A stretch of 64,000 bases of DNA from Pholiota molesta (Eukaryota > Basidiomycota > Agaricomycetes > Agaricales > Strophariaceae): contig JACGCK010000086.1 of assembly GCA_014925825.1 (NCBI GenBank), positions 124,001 to 188,000 of the forward strand, given 5' to 3'. Under the pieces are notes generated by a model that saw only the letters and a program-made list of their open reading frames with translations, was not told where the DNA came from and ran no database searches. The position numbers and the translations under genes were made by a program. Each line of letters starts with the position of its first letter. The stretch's first letter is position 1. Shown one piece after another: positions 49,195 through 60,973 of this stretch.

Positions 49195-49543
49195 GATAAG
49201 TATTAATGTAATTATTAAGCTAAAATTATTTAGGACTTCTCCCGTACGCAGTTGGATAGTCTCTGAAAATGCGGTTGATGATGAAGTTTAGATAAAGTCG
49301 ATCAACTTTTGGACATCATGTATCGACTTAGGCACATTTGTTTTTGATATGTGCACATGTACATGACAACGAGTAGCATAGACAGTGGACACTATTAGAT
49401 CTGTAACTTGCTTCACGAGCTGTGGGTCCAAGGCGAATCAAATTTGTTTTACAGACTATTTCTGATTGATTGATCTCCGGGAGGATCGTGGCTGAGCGCT
49501 GAACACTGAGCGCTGTTGGAGCGCTGAGCGCTGATGTTAAATA

Positions 49544-49613
49544 CAGTCGAACCCCTCATAGCCCATACCTTTCGGTGGACGGCTCAAGGTATGGGTTTTG
49601 AGAGGTTATGGCT
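49544..49613. mobile_element. Short inverted-repeat element, pogo/Tc1-like end
   Basis: Sequence begins CAGTCGAACCCC directly after TA. Its first ~26 bp are repeated inverted, with a few mismatches, at 49,588-49,613 (GGTATGGG...GGCTG). The start and TA context resemble termini of fungal pogo/Tc1-type DNA transposons. Copy 1 has uninterrupted sequence here (GAATACAATATTGG), so this is a copy-2-specific insertion. The far boundary is not resolved: no clean TA flanks the right arm. Confidence 0.5.
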
Positions 49614-50340
49614 GAGGTATGCTAAAAATAGATGCATAAAATTCGACGAAACACAGTAATTTCAAGAGGCTTCTTGTCCAACCAGGACAGAACTACTGCC
49701 AAAATTCTTCAGTGTTGTACCAGATAGAGCCAGACAGCTGCTCTCAAGTTAATTGATTATTTTACAAACATCAAACCAGAAAAAAGACGTCATGCACCAT
49801 TATCGAGCCTGATCAAGCCTGCCCTTGGGTCCCACTACAGAAATTCTGAATAAATCAGGAATTTTAGGAGCAAAAAACCGATTTCAAATCTTAGATTCAG
49901 AAAGCACCAAGCGTATTCCCATCGCTGAAAATAGCCGCCCACAAAATACCCCCAGATGCAATCCTCGCCCGGACGACCCACATAGCGCCCATGGGTTGAT
50001 ATCCATAACTTGGGCACCTTCTTTCAAGGGTTGCCTGGCTGCATAGACGGCAGTCGGACGCGTCGAGACCGAAGGCGGCCGTGGTCTTGTGCGTAGTACT
50101 TAGTCTGACTTTCGTTGGCATACTTTCTTCCTTCTTTTCGTTCGTGTATCTTACCATCTGATATACCGTTTGCTCCTCCTTAATATACAGAAAAAGCTCG
50201 TTTCTTGCAATATGGCATTCGCCCCTCATTGTTATACATATCATTTAATATAATCCTGTACCACCTGCTGATCATTAATCACAGATACATCTTGAACACT
50301 CCTCTTCCCTATAAGGTTGCAATAACTTCAGTGAATAGTT
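49614..50340. other. Copy-2-specific insert of unknown nature
   Basis: No counterpart in copy 1. Open frames of 60-115 codons on both strands overlap and have no recognisable domain. It may be the body of the element whose end lies at 49,544. Confidence 0.35.
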
Positions 50341-51750
50341 AAGGCCTCCCTGGGGTCTGTCTGGGCGTTCTCTTCCTGTTCTATCGCAGCTTGCTAATGC
50401 TACGAGAAGGTATGTTTCCTCTGATAGCCTTTTATTGCGGACGAGCGGGCGCTCACGAGAATTTCACGCTCCAGATTCTGAACATTGCTGAGAATAGATA
50501 CTGCTCGCTTGGAGAGACACCAGTAACTATTGGAGCATGTAGGCTATCTATGGTCATAAAGTACGGGTTCTCGTTGATCAGCCGGGGTTCTTTTGCTGAA
50601 GAGAAAGGCGTGTCGCCAAAGGCGAGGCGTTCATGATCAGAACTAACAATGCCATGTGGCAATCTCGTAAGGTGGACGACAAGCTTACGCCCTTGAAAAG
50701 ATGCTGGTTGGATTCACGCACATGTATCCTTCCTTATACTGTATTATTCCTCGCATCGCCGGATTTAATATGCTAAATTATGGAACTATATTTCATACAA
50801 CACTAACGAATGCCGCTGAGAAGCTACACCGGCGCTGAGAGAAAGTCCCCCCCCCCCCCTTAAAAATCGTATGTATACATAACAAAATGACTCGGATGGT
50901 GAAGGTGGTAGAGATGACGACTTCAGCAGAATACAAAGTCAACAACATTCAATGAATATCTGGGACAGAGATCTGACAGATCATTCGTGAGCCGCGAGGC
51001 CCAGGACATGGTGGTCGCATAGAAGATACGCAGAGTATGTACCAGGTCTGCGCTTGGACATAAGGAGAAGCGAGCTACGATTCAAGGTATGTTTCAGCCC
51101 GGTGGACGACGAGGGCGTGGCGGTTCCGAGCACAGCGCATGGATGGCGTCGCGTTGACGAGGTCAGGGCAGGAGTGCTCTCAAGTAGTCGGCCGTCCTCA
51201 AGGTCGTTGTACTATTGCCAACGCCCTAGAGGCATGTGTGCGCATGCGTCGTCGTTCTGATTCTCGCTCTCGAGAGTCGCTCCAGGTCCCATGTTGCCTG
51301 TTATGTCCCCTGGGAACGTGAGCATGCGCAGCCAACGTAAGATCAAAGCGAACAACTCGACGGGAGATCTTCACATACCTAGGCGCCAGTATTTAGATAT
51401 TGTCGGAAGTGGTTTCCCGGCAACACAGCAGCTTTATCAGTGATACTGTCCCATCGCCAGACGTCGTGGTATTCCCTTAGACATCAGCCTTGGGGAGGAC
51501 TGTTGAAACGTTTTCATGGGAGTGACCACGTCCGTGCAGCGACCTCGGTTGGATGGCCAAGATCCAATTGAGAAGATCGGCAGGCAGAAGCTTAGGGATT
51601 TTGATTATCAACGAGTTCGAAGGATAGGTTAAAGCTACTCACAGTGGGATAAGTGGAGGTTGTTATTATGGTTGAAAACGTGGAGCGAAAAGAACGTCGA
51701 CATAGCCTCTGACGTTCGTTCGTCACCTGTATATCCATCAATGTGAGGTC

Positions 51751-52239
51751 AAAAAAAATTCAAATAATACGTACTTGAATTCCAAGGCCATTGAACTCCA
51801 AGGGTATGCATTACCTTCTCCGCATATCCAGAAATGCAGTATGTAGGTTCTGCTGTATCGGTACTGTTGGTTATACGTATTTTGATGTACAACTTGGGAT
51901 CTAGATTACGAAACTGCACTGATACGACATGGTAAGCACACGAGAAAACAGAAGGAAGAATTTACGCACACGAGGGTAGCCACAGCGAGCTTCTGGTATA
52001 TACCATGAGTGTTAGCTCGAAGAAAATTCAATGAACACGCACTGGAAATTCAAGAACACCATCGGCCGCAGACTAGTAGCAAAACCACACAAGTGGTGAG
52101 ACCGTATCGAGAAAGGAAAGCGAGTAGATTGCGGGTGTATGTGGGGTGTTTGGTGTTGTAAAGCCCTATGTAATGCACAATGAGCATCGACAGAGTGAGG
52201 ACGGGGGGTCGATACGTACGACCTAGTGGCTTTCCATGT
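51751..52239. other. Spacer between the two duplications
   Basis: About 490 bp without matches elsewhere in the window and without a supportable gene. Confidence 0.3.
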
Positions 52240-54075
52240 CACCTGCAATCATATTTCAGAGCGTAATAGAATCCATTCCATATTATAGTAAAGGAAGACA
52301 TCCTGAAGGCCAACCTTCACCGTCGAGGGCGAGAAATAATATGTGCTTCTTGCAAGGGAAACGGACAGTCTACAAACGTGACGGATTCGTGATCGCTGGG
52401 AAACGTAGCGCATCGGTCTATACAGTTCTCAGTACTCAGTACTTCTCAAATAAAAGAAGGAGAGAACATTAACGACGCACATTTTACACGATCATGATAG
52501 GTTGACGCCCTGCAAGCTGCAAACGCGTCAGGAATGGCATCGACAAAGTCAGTAACTAACATCCGGCTATACAAATTTCTCCGCCCGTAGTTGTGCGCAT
52601 ACGAGGGTATAGACTTAGATATGTCCGATAAATTTTGGAAAGAGGGAATGCCTATGGTCAAACCATTGAATGCCTTCGCCGCGCGAAAGCGGAAATTGAT
52701 GGTTGGTGCGGAGCTTGAATTACGATCGCATCTCAAGCTTTCCATTTCCCCTACTTACCTCGGATGACCGCGCACAGCGCACTGGCAGTCACTAGGTGCA
52801 GGTGCTACAGCGTGCTCTCGTTTCTCGCTTCACACATTCCATCCGATGTAGCGTGTTCGCCCGACCGCCATGCTAATCCACATGCGTTGCCAATCTATTA
52901 ACGCGGTCGGCGAGATGAATAGTCTTGGAAAAGTCTTGATCTCCGCAAGCACACGCATCTTTCTTCAAGGCCTCAAGCTAGGGGCCAAGGTATCCCATTC
53001 CCCTCCCTCACCCGACCATACACAGTGCACTGGTCGTCAGCATCAGCCTCCGACCCTCAGCCGATGTCGCTTCTCATGCACCCCTTAACTGCGTGCTATT
53101 ATCCCATGAGCCTTCCACCGTTGTTCACCCATTCCATCCGATGTACGTGTTTATTCGTCCATCATTAAAGCTTGAATCAACATTCTCCGTACAGCGCATT
53201 TTAGCCTGTCCTTCTTCATGCTCATCGCATTCGCAAGTCTCGATTCGACTTGACTATGCTGCTTTTCCTATCTGTCCGGCTTCTTCCTCCCCACCGATAC
53301 ATACCACGAACTCTGCTGCCCTGCGTTAGATCCAGTTCCGTCCCAAGTATAGCAAGAACGTCGGAGAATTCACCAAGGTCTGGTGCATTCTGTCTTGTAA
53401 GGGACGTCTGGCTGACTGTACAATGCTCTAGTCGATGAAAATGATTGCGTCCAGCAAGTTCGCTGGACTATGAAGGTCGGAGAGGCATACGGTGTTGCCA
53501 ACGACTCCGAGGGTGCGTGCGTCTTTAACCTTATGTTCTTCTGTCATGCTGACGCGGCATCGAGCAGAGACTCTGACAAGCTCCAACAAGATCCTGCGAC
53601 AATGGTCTGTGGGTGGTACTGACCAACGACGAGGGCTCTCCTCTCGCTGGTGTTGATTCAAATCGATTCAAACGATGCCGCCGTCGATGTTGACACATTC
53701 CTTGCCGTGGGTGACATGGCCGAGGCTCAGCTTCTCAGTGTTGCTGGACCTAGCTAGCAGTCCACCTTCAACGAAATCGGCATCCCTATGTTTACTGATA
53801 CCACGCCATGTACGAATCGATTGTGCTTGTGTACGCCAATAAGTTCATCTGCGGTCTATCGTATGAGCCCACCGGGATGGAGGTCAAGGGTGAGGAGATT
53901 CTCAAGGTGAGCGGTACGTGATGACGTCCAGCCTTTCATTTGCAAATAAGTTTCTGATAATCATTCTTTTGGAGTACAGACGTCTTCAAGGTTTACAAAA
54001 ACGAGAATGATGGGACCAAGGACTTCGTCGAGCTCTCTTCGGTCGGTGCGTATACTTTCCAATTTGGCTTCCTAT
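52240..54075. repeat. Second tandem duplication, unit 1
   Basis: Aligns in order with 54,078-55,760. Anchor pairs: 52,241/54,079; 52,670/54,215; 52,910/54,590; 53,140/54,846; 53,330/55,027. Unit 1 is longer in its first part. It ends inside an intron of the gamma-subunit pseudogene, which fixes the duplication junction. Confidence 0.8.
53327..54055 (+). pseudogene. ATP synthase gamma subunit (ATP3) pseudogene, copy 1
   Basis: The living gene encodes the rotating central stalk of mitochondrial F1. Here EFTK, an intact-looking intron, then SMKMIASSK recalls the N-terminal coil of the gamma subunit. Later pieces are SPLAGVDS, GDMAEAQLLSVAG, FNEIGIPMFTDT, LSYEPTGMEVKGEEILK and, after an intron, DVFKVYKNENDGTKDFVEL. 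In-frame stops (after AGL and after VAGPS) and frameshifts disable it. Conserved introns show it arose by DNA duplication, not retroposition. It stops where the second unit begins. Confidence 0.8.
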
Positions 54076-54077
54076 AT

Positions 54078-55760
54078 GTCACCTGCAGTCATATTTCAGG
54101 AATCCATTCCATGGTGTAGTAAAGAAAGACATCCTGAAGGCCAACGTGGACAATCTACAAACGTGCCGGACTCATGATCGCTGGGATACGTAGCGCATCG
54201 GTTTGAGTTTCCCATTGAAGGCCTTCGGCGCGCTGCGGAGTTTGAATTACGATCACCGCAAGCCAATCTCAAGTTTGAGTCCATTCCCCTCCCTCGGACG
54301 ACCGCCCGACCGCGCGCAGTGCACTGGCAGTCTCTAGTCAGCGCTGCTCAGCTTCAGTGCCCAACGTCCAACATCCAACGTCCAACATTTAGCCCTTTCA
54401 TTGACTCCATAGCTACAATGTCGTTGCTCAGCGCCATTGCCCAGTACCAGTGCACCCGTGCAGTTCTACTCTACCCCACCTAACCGCGTGCTAACGCGCG
54501 CTCTTGCTTCTTGCTTCACCCATTTCATCTGATGTAGCGCGTCTACCCGACCACCAAAACTCACATACATTGCCGACTCTTTAACAAGGTCGGCGAGATA
54601 ACAAGTCTTGGAACAGTCTTCATCTCCGCACGCCCACGCATCTTTCTTCAAGGCCTCAAACTAAAGGGCGAGGTATCCCATCCTCCTCCCTCGCACGACC
54701 ATACACATTGCACTGGCAGTCAGCATCAGCGTCCGACCCTCAGCCCTTCCTTTCAGCCGACGTCGCTTCTCATGCACCGCCTAACTGCGTGCTTTCATCC
54801 CATGATCCTTCCGCCGTTGTTCTCCCCTTCACCCACTCCATCCGATGTACGTGTTTATTCGGCCACCGTTAAAGCTTGAATCAACATTCTCCGTACAGCG
54901 CGTTTTAGCCTGTCCTTCTTCATGCTTATCGCATTCGCATGTCTCGATTCGACTTGGCTATGCTGCTTTTCCTATCTGTCCGGCTTCTCCTCCCCACCAA
55001 TACCGCGAACTCGGCTGCCCTGCGTTAGATCCAGTTCCATCTCTCAAGTATAGCAAAAACATCGAAGAATTCACCAAGGTCTGACGCATTCTGTCTTGTA
55101 GGGGACGTCTGGCTGACTGTACAATGCTCTAGTCGATGAAATGATTGCGTCCAGCAAGCGCTGGACTATGAAGGTCGGAGAGGCATACGCTGGTGCCAAC
55201 GACTCCGAGGAACCTTATGTATTTCTGACATGCTGAAGCCGCATCGAGCAGAGACTCTCTTCAGACAAGCTCCACAAGCTCCTTCGACAATGGTCTGTGG
55301 GTTGTACTGACCAACGACGAGGATTCTCCTCTCGCTGGTGTTGATTCAAACACCCGTCAATGTTGATTCATTCCATGTCGTCGGTGACATGGCCAAGGTT
55401 CAGCTTCTCAGTATTGCTGGACCCAGCTAGCAGCACACCTTCAACCAAATCGGCCGTTGACATTCCTAGGCTTGCTGATACCGCTGCTATTGCCGACCTG
55501 ATCTACCAGGAGAACATATCATATGAGCCTACCGCGATGGAGGCCAAGGGTGAGGAGGGCCTCAAGGAGAGCAGTACGTGATAATCCAGCCACTCATTTG
55601 CGCTAAAATTTTTGATAATCATATTATTTTGCGGTACAGACATCTTCAAGGTCTACCAAAACGAGGATGATGGCACCAAGGATTCATCGAGCTTTCTTCG
55701 GTCAACGCCATTTACGCCGTTGTTACTTAGGGTTACACCTATGAGCAGAGCGCTCGGTGC
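54078..55760. repeat. Second tandem duplication, unit 2
   Basis: Partner of 52,240-54,075. It continues into the 3' exons of the gamma-subunit pseudogene, which unit 1 lacks; unit 2 therefore preserves the ancestral right side. Confidence 0.8.
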
Positions 55761-55930
55761 GTCTAATATCCTTTCAAATTCCTAAACCCTTTAATCCTCA
55801 TTTATGCGCCGATTTCTGACTCTAGTTGTCATAACATGGATAACACTTTCAGAGTACAACAATCTGCAAACGCAGGACAATTGCGGTCACCAATGAACAA
55901 GCTAGAATCACTGGTGCGTCGTCGTGTATT
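55022..55930 (+). pseudogene. ATP synthase gamma subunit (ATP3) pseudogene, copy 2
   Basis: Reads EFTK / intron / SMK-IASSK with a broken frame, then DNGLWVVLTNDEDSPLAGVDSN, GDMAKVQLLSIAG, ADTAAIADLIYQ and ISYEPTAMEAKGEEGLKES. After an intron it reads IFKVYQNEDDGTKD, VNAIYAVVT, a stop, then YEQSAR. A final piece in another frame resembles the C-terminal NRGRQAxITNE...ITGA of gamma subunits. Several stops and indels kill the frame. A functional nuclear ATP3 must exist elsewhere. Confidence 0.82.
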
Positions 55931-56564
55931 TGCAAACGCTTCTCGCTATACTAATCATTTTGTAGTGTTGGTGCTTCATAAGCAGAGTAAATGAGGGATT
56001 GCATTAGTCGACGATTTTTTCTACACTTGTGCTTCTACCGCTCCTTCAATGAATTTAATCAAGTAACCAAATAGATATTATCAGCGATCTGCAAGTGCAG
56101 TGTGAGTTTCACGTGGGATCAGTGGACATCAAGACATCACCGCCCGTTGTAGAGAAACACTCTAACCTTCTTGGTCCGCCGGTACGAATTCGTGGACCAT
56201 TCCTTTTTCTTCGTCCATTTCTTCTATCGTTGAACTGTGTGGCCTGCACAAGATAAGAGGCTGGGCGGCACCCTCCCACCATGTGAGTGCCGATTGCAGT
56301 ATTCGTCGTATCAACCAACAATTTCTACCCTCCGGTCTTGCTGGACGCTTCCAAGATGGGAAGTAGATAGCTATTTTTACGCTGATATCGTGTATTCAGA
56401 ATGATATGAATACATATCGGGTGATGTTCTCGTCTTGTAAGTTGTCGCCGCACAGCTCTGGGTCATATTTGCACACCGTTCAAAACAAGACCGCGCGGCA
56501 ACTTGGGCGTGGGTGTCTGTCCCAACAAAGATACTCGTGTACCTTCCCTCCCCTTCCCGCAACC
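55931..56564. other. Spacer and NLR promoter region
   Basis: 630 bp upstream of the NLR gene. No recognisable gene; short frames only. Confidence 0.35.
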
Positions 56565-59500
56565 ATGGCAAGTGATAATCGACTGTCTGTGGTTCCGATT
56601 CAAGCCCACTTAGCAAGTAAGAAGGCTTTGCTACTGTGAACGGTGATAGATTGGGGCTGATCTTGTGGACATAGGCATCGAGGTCGTGGGCGACCTGGAG
56701 AATGGATCGAATCCCGGAGCAGACTACTTTGTGAAAGTCTACGTAAATGATGAAAAAGAAAAAGTCGCAAAGTCGGAGAAGAAGCACAGTGTACCTCCGC
56801 CTCGATGGGAATGGCCAGAAGACCAGAAATTGCGAGTTATCATCCTCTTTCGTTACAGCACCCTCTAATTAAATGCCCTCTTAATATTAGCTCGCTCCAC
56901 CCCTCGTCAATGATGAAGATAGTCATCTACCGACAAAGTAGGATTCGTATCAAAGAACATATAGTTGGACAGCACAGCGGGAAGGTCTTTGAGTTGCTCA
57001 ATAGTGGTTAGCACATTTCTTGCTTACACTCCCGTCGAAAGCTGAGTCGGTTAGACATAACTGTCGACCTCGAAAATGAGAATGCCACGGGAATTGCGTC
57101 AAAGATAAAAATCGGTTTATCTCTCATTCCCGAATCCGAAGACAGCTTCAACCGCTTCATGGAAACTGTTGACGCCAATGTTTCCCGCTTAAAGAGCACC
57201 ACTGAAGCGCCCGCGGCTACAATCATTTCAACGCTTGGCATTGCCTTACAGCTGACGAAGAAGATCATGGACAACATTGCTGATGTATGTCCAATCATTT
57301 CAAATCATCTCCCATATCTTATTTTACTGCCTCGGTGGGTACGTAACTAGGTACATCCTATATTGAAGGCGTCTTGGACCGTTATGTCTACTGTTTACGA
57401 CGTGTGTAACAAGGTAATTCCAAAAAAATGCTCATACTCCCGATATAAATATTTACTATCCAAATAGGCTGTACAAGAGGCAAAGGGCATGGATGACACC
57501 ATTCGAGATCTTGCCGAAAGCCTGCGCGAGGTGTTGGGCATTGCCAATGAGCGCCCAGACTTGCCATTGATTGCAGGGACGACTAACGTTATCGAGAACA
57601 TTGGCCGCACATCGCTCAAGGTCATGGCGCTCATTCATGAGTATACGAAACCATCTTTCTCGAGTACGTCAACCTCCGAGTGAAATTTTATTTGTCCAAT
57701 CTCATTCCATGACGGTCATCCCGTAGGGCGAGCTTTAAACTCTCAGCTACCAGGCGATATGAAATCACGCATTGAACAATGTCGAAAGTCCTGCGATGAC
57801 CTCAAGCAAAAATTTGATAGAAGGGTACTTATCAGCGCCGAAGGTGGCATAACAGAGATCAAGGCAACTTTGAAGACAATCAAAGACGACCAGAAAGGTA
57901 TTAACATGGAATTTTAGTGTATCTGATAATGATAACTGACTATTTACTCATCACAGCTAAGGAGATATATCAATGGTTATCTGCGCCAGATAGTTCCAAG
58001 AACTACCACGAAGCGCGTGAGAAGCATCAGGCGGAGACCTGCTCCTGGTTTCTCAATGGGATGCGATTTCACGAACTGCAGGAAAAGGCCGGCTTTCTCT
58101 GGATCAAGGGAACCGGTAAGTATCCTCCTTCGTAAATGAACAGCGTTGTTAAATGATTGCACAGCTGGGTGTGGAAAAACAGTTTTATGGTAAGTTTCGA
58201 GTCCCTAATTCGATCCTAAATTACGGAACTAAAACGAACGCGCTACTGTCCTCTCAGCTCATCCGTCATCGAGAAAATTATCAAACTTCGCCAGGAAAAG
58301 CCATCGGTCTCGTACGCATATTTCTTCTTCGATGGAAGGGATGAGCAAAAGGATCTTCAACTACATGATAAGCTCATCCGATCTCTTATCTCTCAGCTCT
58401 CTGTGCAATGCGACGGTATACCTACTGTGTTGGTGGAGTTGTACGGTCATGGCCAACAGCAACCATCCACGAGATCGCTCCAGGATACCCTTCATCACAT
58501 CATAAGTGGCCTGGAAACCACATTCATTATCATTGATTCCCTTGACGAATGCGTCCAACGAGAGAAGTTGCTGCCATGGATTGATCAAATTATCTCCCTT
58601 ACGAAGCACAACTTGCATATGATGGTCGTCAGTCGGCAAGAGCGCGATATTAGCGATGTTCTCCAACCACTGGACCCAAACTGCGTGGACCTGGCGACCA
58701 CTGTGAATCCCGACATTACCATGTACCTCGAACAGCAGCTTTCTCAGGTGAAAAACTGGGACAACCAAACACGGGACATAATCAAGTCAACCCTAACAGA
58801 ACGCGCCGGGGGAATGTACGAGTTCCTTCGCCAATTTAAACCTTGCAGAATTGACCTTCAGTCTTCTTTAGGTTTCGATGGGTCGCGCTACAGTTAATGG
58901 AGTTGAAGAAATGCCCAAATCGTCGTTCCGTAATGAGCCAATTGGACAGCTTGCCAAAGGGTTTATACGAAACTTACGACCGAATTTTGTCGAAAATTGA
59001 CGAACAGCCTGACCATACCAAAACATTTCTGCGCTGGTTGTGCTTTTCCGCTCGTCCGATGAAACTCGCTGAAATTTCGGAAACCATCATTGTGGATCTT
59101 GACACTGCTGATGGGCCACGATATATCCCAGACAACCACTACTGGGATGCGCGGGATGTATTGGTGAAATGTTCCGCCCTCATCACTGAATCTGAAGGTA
59201 CGTGCTAAGTTGGTACTACTACATGTATTATATCTACTGAGAAAGATAACAGGACAAGTCAAGTTGGCCCACTTTTCAATCAAGGAATATCTTCTTTCCG
59301 ACCACCTCCATACAGAAGGCACCTCACTTTTCCATTTGGCCAGTGCTGAACTCTCTCATGCCTTGATATCTCAGACATGCTTGGCCTATCTTCTGCAGTC
59401 CGGTGCACTCGATTTGGCAGGGAAGCGCGGTATTAGGGACATCAGCAAGTCTTTCCCTCTCGCAGATTATGCTGCCGAACACTGGATCTTTCATGCACAA

Positions 59501-60973
59501 TCTGGCGGCATTGATCAGTCTGAGCAATCCTGGACATTGACATTGGCACAGGAACTGTTCATGCCTAATTTTGCTAAATTCGATGGTTGGACCGAAATAT
59601 GGGATTTGGATGAAAACCGGTGGCACCACGCGGATCCGGAGGGGACTACCCTTCAAGGGTCACGTCTTTATTATGCTTCTCGGGCTGGCCTGCAACGAGT
59701 TTCAGTATATCTGTTGGAAAGGGGGGAGGATGTGAATGTGCAGGGAGGATACTACAGCACTGCACTCCAGGCAGCATCGGCTAGAGGATATGAGGCGATT
59801 GCGAGGCTGCTCTTGGAGAATGGGGCCGACGTGAATGCGCAGGGAGAAAACGGTGTGTCTGCACTCCAGGCAGTGTCAGCTGGAGGACAAGAGGCGATGG
59901 CGAGGCTGCTGTTGGAGAATGGGGCTGACGTGAATGCGCAGGGAGGAACTTACGGCACTGCACTCACGGCGGCGTCAAATGTAGGACACGAGGCGATGGT
60001 GAGGCTGCTGTTGGAGAATGGGGCCTACGTAAATGCCGTTGCGCAGGCAGGATATTATGGCACTGCACTCCAGGCGGCGTCAACTAGTGGGCACGAGGCG
60101 ATTGCGAGGCTGCTTTTGCAGAATGGGGCCGACGTGAATGCGCAGGGAGGAGGTTTCGGCACTGCACTCATGATGGCGGTGCTACGTGGAGGACAAGAGA
60201 CGATGGTGAGGCTGCTGTTGGACAATGGGGCTGATGTGAATGCATATTCCAAGTCCGAGTCCGGCACTGCACTCCAGGCGGCATCAGCTGAAGGACATGA
60301 AGGGATTGCGAGGCTGCTGGTGGAGAACGGGGCCAACGTGAATGCGCAGGGAAGAAGATATGGCACTGCACTCACGGCGGCGTCAGCTGGAGGAAACGAG
60401 ACAATTGTGAGGTTGCTGTTGCAGAATGAGGCCGACGTGAATGCGCAGGCAGAAAAATACGGCACTGCACTCCAAGCGGCGTCAGGTGGAGGACAAGAGG
60501 CGATTGCAAGGCTGCTGTTGGAGAATGGGGCCGACGTGAATGCGCAGGGAGGCGAATACGGCAATGCTCTCCAGGCGGCATCGGCTCGACAAGACGAAGC
60601 GATTGCGAGGCTGCTGTTGGAGAATGGGGCCGACGTGAATGCGCAGGGAGGAAAATACGGCAATGCACTCCAGGCGGCGTCAGCTCGAGGAGACGAAGCG
60701 ATTGCGAGGCTGCTGTTGGAGAAGGGGGCCGACGTGAATGCGCAGGGAGGACATCACGGCACTGCACTCCAGGCAGCGTCAGTTCAAGGACATCAGGAGA
60801 TTGTGGAGCTGCTGTTGGAAAATGGCTGTCAAGGAACCCCGAGCGCCTATCGGCGCCCGCCTGCATACGCATCAGACTCGCTCGTGCTCGCGCTCGCGCG
60901 CTCCTATGCAGCACAATATGGAGACCGGGAAGCCCCCGCTCGAACCATTCCATACGCAGGCGGTCCGCTCTAA
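56565..60973 (+). CDS. NLR-like protein: C2-like, NACHT, ankyrin repeats
   Basis: Fungal NOD-like receptors sense non-self and trigger incompatibility or defence-type cell death. Start ATG 56565; about 12 exons; roughly 1,250 aa. The N terminus (IEVVGDLENGSNPGADYFVKV, then IYRQSRIRIKEHIVGQHSGK) is C2-like. A helical region follows. The NACHT domain has P-loop KGTAGCGKT, with an intron inside its alanine codon, and Walker B TTFIIIDSLDEC. A winged-helix-type region (GLYETYDRIL, KLAHFSIKEYLL) precedes about 11 ankyrin repeats from residue ~870 on. Exon 3 (56,891-57,006) is 116 nt where 115 are needed; a C-run at 56,900-56,903 with one extra C is the likely site. So this allele carries a +1 frameshift near residue 75, or the assembly has an error. 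Downstream frames are intact. Confidence 0.88.
59715..60830 (+). repeat. Array of ~11 near-identical ankyrin repeats
   Basis: Units of about 99-105 bp encode LLLENGADVNAQGGxYGTAL then QAASAxGxEAIAR. Long stretches are identical at nucleotide level between units. Variation concentrates at a few positions: the one to three residues after NAQG, and the residues around ASAxGx. Unit 4 (VAQAGYY) and unit 5 have small insertions. The last unit degenerates (ENGCQGTPS). Confidence 0.9.

Larger units (their letters stand above)
43640..51750. repeat. Tandem segmental duplication, copy 2 (~8.1 kb)
   Basis: Second copy of the segment starting at 35.6 kb. It carries the damaged F-box-like copy, a Clp1 relic and a single 490-bp subrepeat. 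It also has about 700 bp (45,370-46,100) missing from copy 1, a ~145-bp insertion near 49,288-49,430, and an inverted-repeat insertion at 49,544. Endpoints are approximate. Confidence 0.85.

Noticed and set aside
50847..50859. Run of 13 Cs
   Set aside because: A simple homopolymer, likely length-variable or a sequencing artefact.
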